Positions 15,253 to 16,338 of a DNA stretch of 16,338 nt are shown piece by piece. A program made the translations under genes and the position numbers. The stretch is from contig DBDL01000137.1 in the NCBI GenBank assembly GCA_002293545.1, forward strand, positions 9,598 through 25,935, written 5' to 3'. This DNA is from Lachnoclostridium sp. UBA933. GTDB lineage: Bacteria; Bacillota; Clostridia; Lachnospirales; Lachnospiraceae. Each line of letters opens with the position of its first letter. The stretch's first letter is position 1. Under the pieces are notes generated by a model, which worked only from the letters and a program-made list of their open reading frames with translations, made no database searches and had not been told where the DNA came from.

Positions 15253-15328
15253 TGCGCATATTTTTTGCGCATCTTATATGCAAGATTGTACGAATGTACA
15301 CGATTGTCTTGTCTTGCAGGCAAGACAA
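15253..15328. repeat. TGCGCA repeat, partial copy 2, plus hairpin array
   Basis: TGCGCA occurs at 15253-15258 and 15266-15271 with the same 7-nt spacing as the full repeat copies. The second hairpin of the full element is absent. In its place are ATCTT/AAGAT (15271-15275, 15282-15286), TGTAC/GTACA (15287-15291, 15296-15300) and a strong 9-bp perfect stem, TTGTCTTGC/GCAAGACAA (15309-15317, 15320-15328). All lie in the gap between the beta and gamma subunit genes, next to the gamma ribosome binding site. No T-run follows on either strand. Confidence 0.65.
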
Positions 15329-15347
15329 CGGTGAAGTGTCCTTTCCC

Positions 15348-16082
15348 TCACATTACCTCTTTCGTTACGCCAAGGGGATATTTTTCCGTCATTTTATTTT
15401 CTACCCAATCCAGTGCATCCGCCGGCGACATACCCCAGTTGGTCGGACAGGATGACAATATTTCAATCAGTGAAAATCCCTTTTTCTCCATTTGCCTTGT
15501 CAATGCTTTTTTCATTGCCTTCTTGGCTTCGCGGATTCTCTTTACACTGCAAACGGAAACGCGTTCGATATAAGAAGCCCCGTCAACGGCAGCAAGCATT
15601 TCCGCAATATTGAGGGGAAGACCGTTTACTTCCGGTTTACGTCCGTAAGGGGATGTCGTTGTCTTCTGTCCGACCAATGTTGTCGGCGCCATTTGACCGC
15701 CCGTCATTCCGTAAATCGCATTGTTGATAAAAAATACGGAGATGTTTTCGCCTCTGGCCGCCGCATGGATGATTTCCGCAATACCAATCGACGCCAAATC
15801 CCCATCTCCCTGATAGGTAAACACCAGTTTATCCGGATGGACGCGCTTTACGCCGGTTGCCACAGCCGGAGCCCTTCCATGAGATGCTTCCTGCATATCA
15901 CAGTTAAAATAATTATAAGCCAGAACCGCACACCCGACCGGCGCAATACCGATACAATGATCCGTTTGACCCAATTCCTCAATACATTCCGCCGCCAAAC
16001 GATGTGCAATCCCGTGTGTACACCCCGGACAATAATGAAACGGGGTATCTGTCAGCATATTTGTTTTTCTGAATACTTCCAT
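15348..16082 (-). CDS. 2-oxoacid:ferredoxin oxidoreductase, TPP-binding beta subunit
   Basis: A 244-residue thiamine-diphosphate subunit. CPGCTHG (18-24) and GIAPVGC (45-51) are family hallmarks. GDGDLASIG (92-100) followed about 25 residues later by INNAIYGMTGGQ (119-130) is the TPP/Mg motif GDG-x(n)-NN. It forms the catalytic part of the complex with VorB (alpha) and the gamma subunit. I chose the ATG at 16082 since GGAGAG lies just upstream; an in-frame ATG at 16094 would overlap that site. The long gaps on both sides (about 70 and 110 bp) hold the hairpin repeats. Confidence 0.92.
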   Translation of the reverse strand: MEVFRKTNMLTDTPFHYCPGCTHGIAHRLAAECIEELGQTDHCIGIAPVGCAVLAYNYFNCDMQEASHGRAPAVATGVKRVHPDKLVFTYQGDGDLASIGIAEIIHAAARGENISVFFINNAIYGMTGGQMAPTTLVGQKTTTSPYGRKPEVNGLPLNIAEMLAAVDGASYIERVSVCSVKRIREAKKAMKKALTRQMEKKGFSLIEILSSCPTNWGMSPADALDWVENKMTEKYPLGVTKEVM

Positions 16083-16097
16083 TTTACTCTCCATTCC

Positions 16098-16147
16098 TGC
16101 GCATGTTTTTTGCGCATAAAAGTGTGAAATGTTTTTTATTTCACACT
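16098..16147. repeat. Double-hairpin intergenic repeat, copy 3
   Basis: TGCGCA at 16098-16103 and 16111-16116 (7-nt spacing) is followed by AGTGTGAAAT (16121-16130) / ATTTCACACT (16138-16147), a 10-bp perfect stem with a 7-nt loop. It has the same layout and nearly the same sequence as copy 1 (3-52). The closing loop pair is T-A here and C-G in copy 1, a compensatory change that keeps the stem. It fills the gap between the vorB stop and the beta subunit start. Confidence 0.8.
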
Positions 16148-16149
16148 AT

Positions 16150-16338
16150 TTACCTGCTTTCCCATATTTTCATGATTTCAGCATAAATTTCTTCCTCTGA
16201 CGGAACCATCCCGCCCATTCTGCCATAAAAATGAACCGGTGCTTCCCCTAATACGGAGAGCTTCACATCCTCTAACATCTGACCGGCAGACATTTCCACA
16301 CAGACAATGCTCTGTTTCCCTTTTGCCAATGCCCTCAG
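16150..16338 (-). CDS. vorB: 2-ketoisovalerate ferredoxin oxidoreductase alpha subunit, C-terminal end (partial)
   Basis: The frame is open from the window's right edge to a TAA at 16152-16150 and encodes the last 62 residues. They include VEMSAGQMLEDVKLSV and YGRMGGMVPSEEEI, which match the C-terminal end of VorB-type alpha subunits. The 5' end and any ferredoxin-like delta subunit lie outside the window. The order alpha, beta, gamma on the minus strand is the normal one for this complex. Confidence 0.85.
   Translation of the reverse strand: MRALAKGKQSIVCVEMSAGQMLEDVKLSVLGEAPVHFYGRMGGMVPSEEEIYAEIMKIWESR

Noticed and set aside
15309..15328. 9-bp perfect hairpin as a terminator between beta and gamma genes
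   Set aside because: No T-run follows on either strand and the gamma gene lacks another clear promoter, so the operon probably continues through it.
1..16338. Mobile element, phage, CRISPR or toxin-antitoxin system
   Set aside because: No transposase, integrase, relaxase, phage gene, direct-repeat array or toxin/antitoxin pair was found. The only repeats are the hairpin elements and the 39-bp intragenic units.

Overview
The window looks like chromosomal DNA of an anaerobic Firmicute, most likely a Clostridia/Lachnospiraceae-type gut bacterium. Reasons: strong AGGAGG-type ribosome binding sites, a ferredoxin-dependent 2-oxoacid oxidoreductase, the clostridial GGGtGRT, NifU-like and TSCPD small families, and moderate G+C. 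The taxonomic call is inference; no rRNA or other marker is present.

Left part (1-3476, plus strand): a two-gene, resistance-cassette-like unit. A sigma-A-type promoter (66-94) is followed by a long structured leader, with a 16-bp hairpin (137-176) and a well-formed attenuator (177-327) in which antiterminator and terminator are mutually exclusive. It precedes a class I SAM methyltransferase (440-1285). A second promoter and structured leader (1291-1514) precede an ABC-F ATPase (1515-3176). The ABC-F frame is cut by one TAG; its normal C-terminal coiled-coil arm continues intact in the same frame to 3434. A 12-bp-stem terminator (3439-3470) separates this unit from the convergent minus-strand genes.

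Middle part (3500-14666, minus strand, read right to left): a promoter at 14638-14666 starts a long cluster of Na/phosphate cotransporter, purM, purN, purD, glyA, topB (topoisomerase III), a left-handed beta-helix hexapeptide protein and a TSCPD-domain protein. Phosphate import, de novo purine synthesis and serine/glycine one-carbon supply fit together metabolically; topB and the two proteins after it are less obvious passengers. A separate promoter (5284-5312) drives a NifU-like scaffold protein and a GGGtGRT protein, a conserved pair of unknown function.

Right part (14702-16338, minus strand): gamma, beta (TPP) and the C-terminal end of the alpha (VorB) subunit of a 2-ketoisovalerate-type ferredoxin oxidoreductase. 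Its two intergenic gaps carry copies of a small hairpin repeat, also present at the very left end of the window. The repeat core is two palindromic TGCGCA hexamers 7 nt apart, followed in two copies by a 10-bp hairpin showing a compensatory base-pair change.

No rRNA, tRNA, CRISPR array, transposase or phage gene was seen. The points most worth a second look are the attenuated methyltransferase/ABC-F unit with its in-frame amber codon, the double-hairpin repeat, and the NifU-like/GGGtGRT pair.
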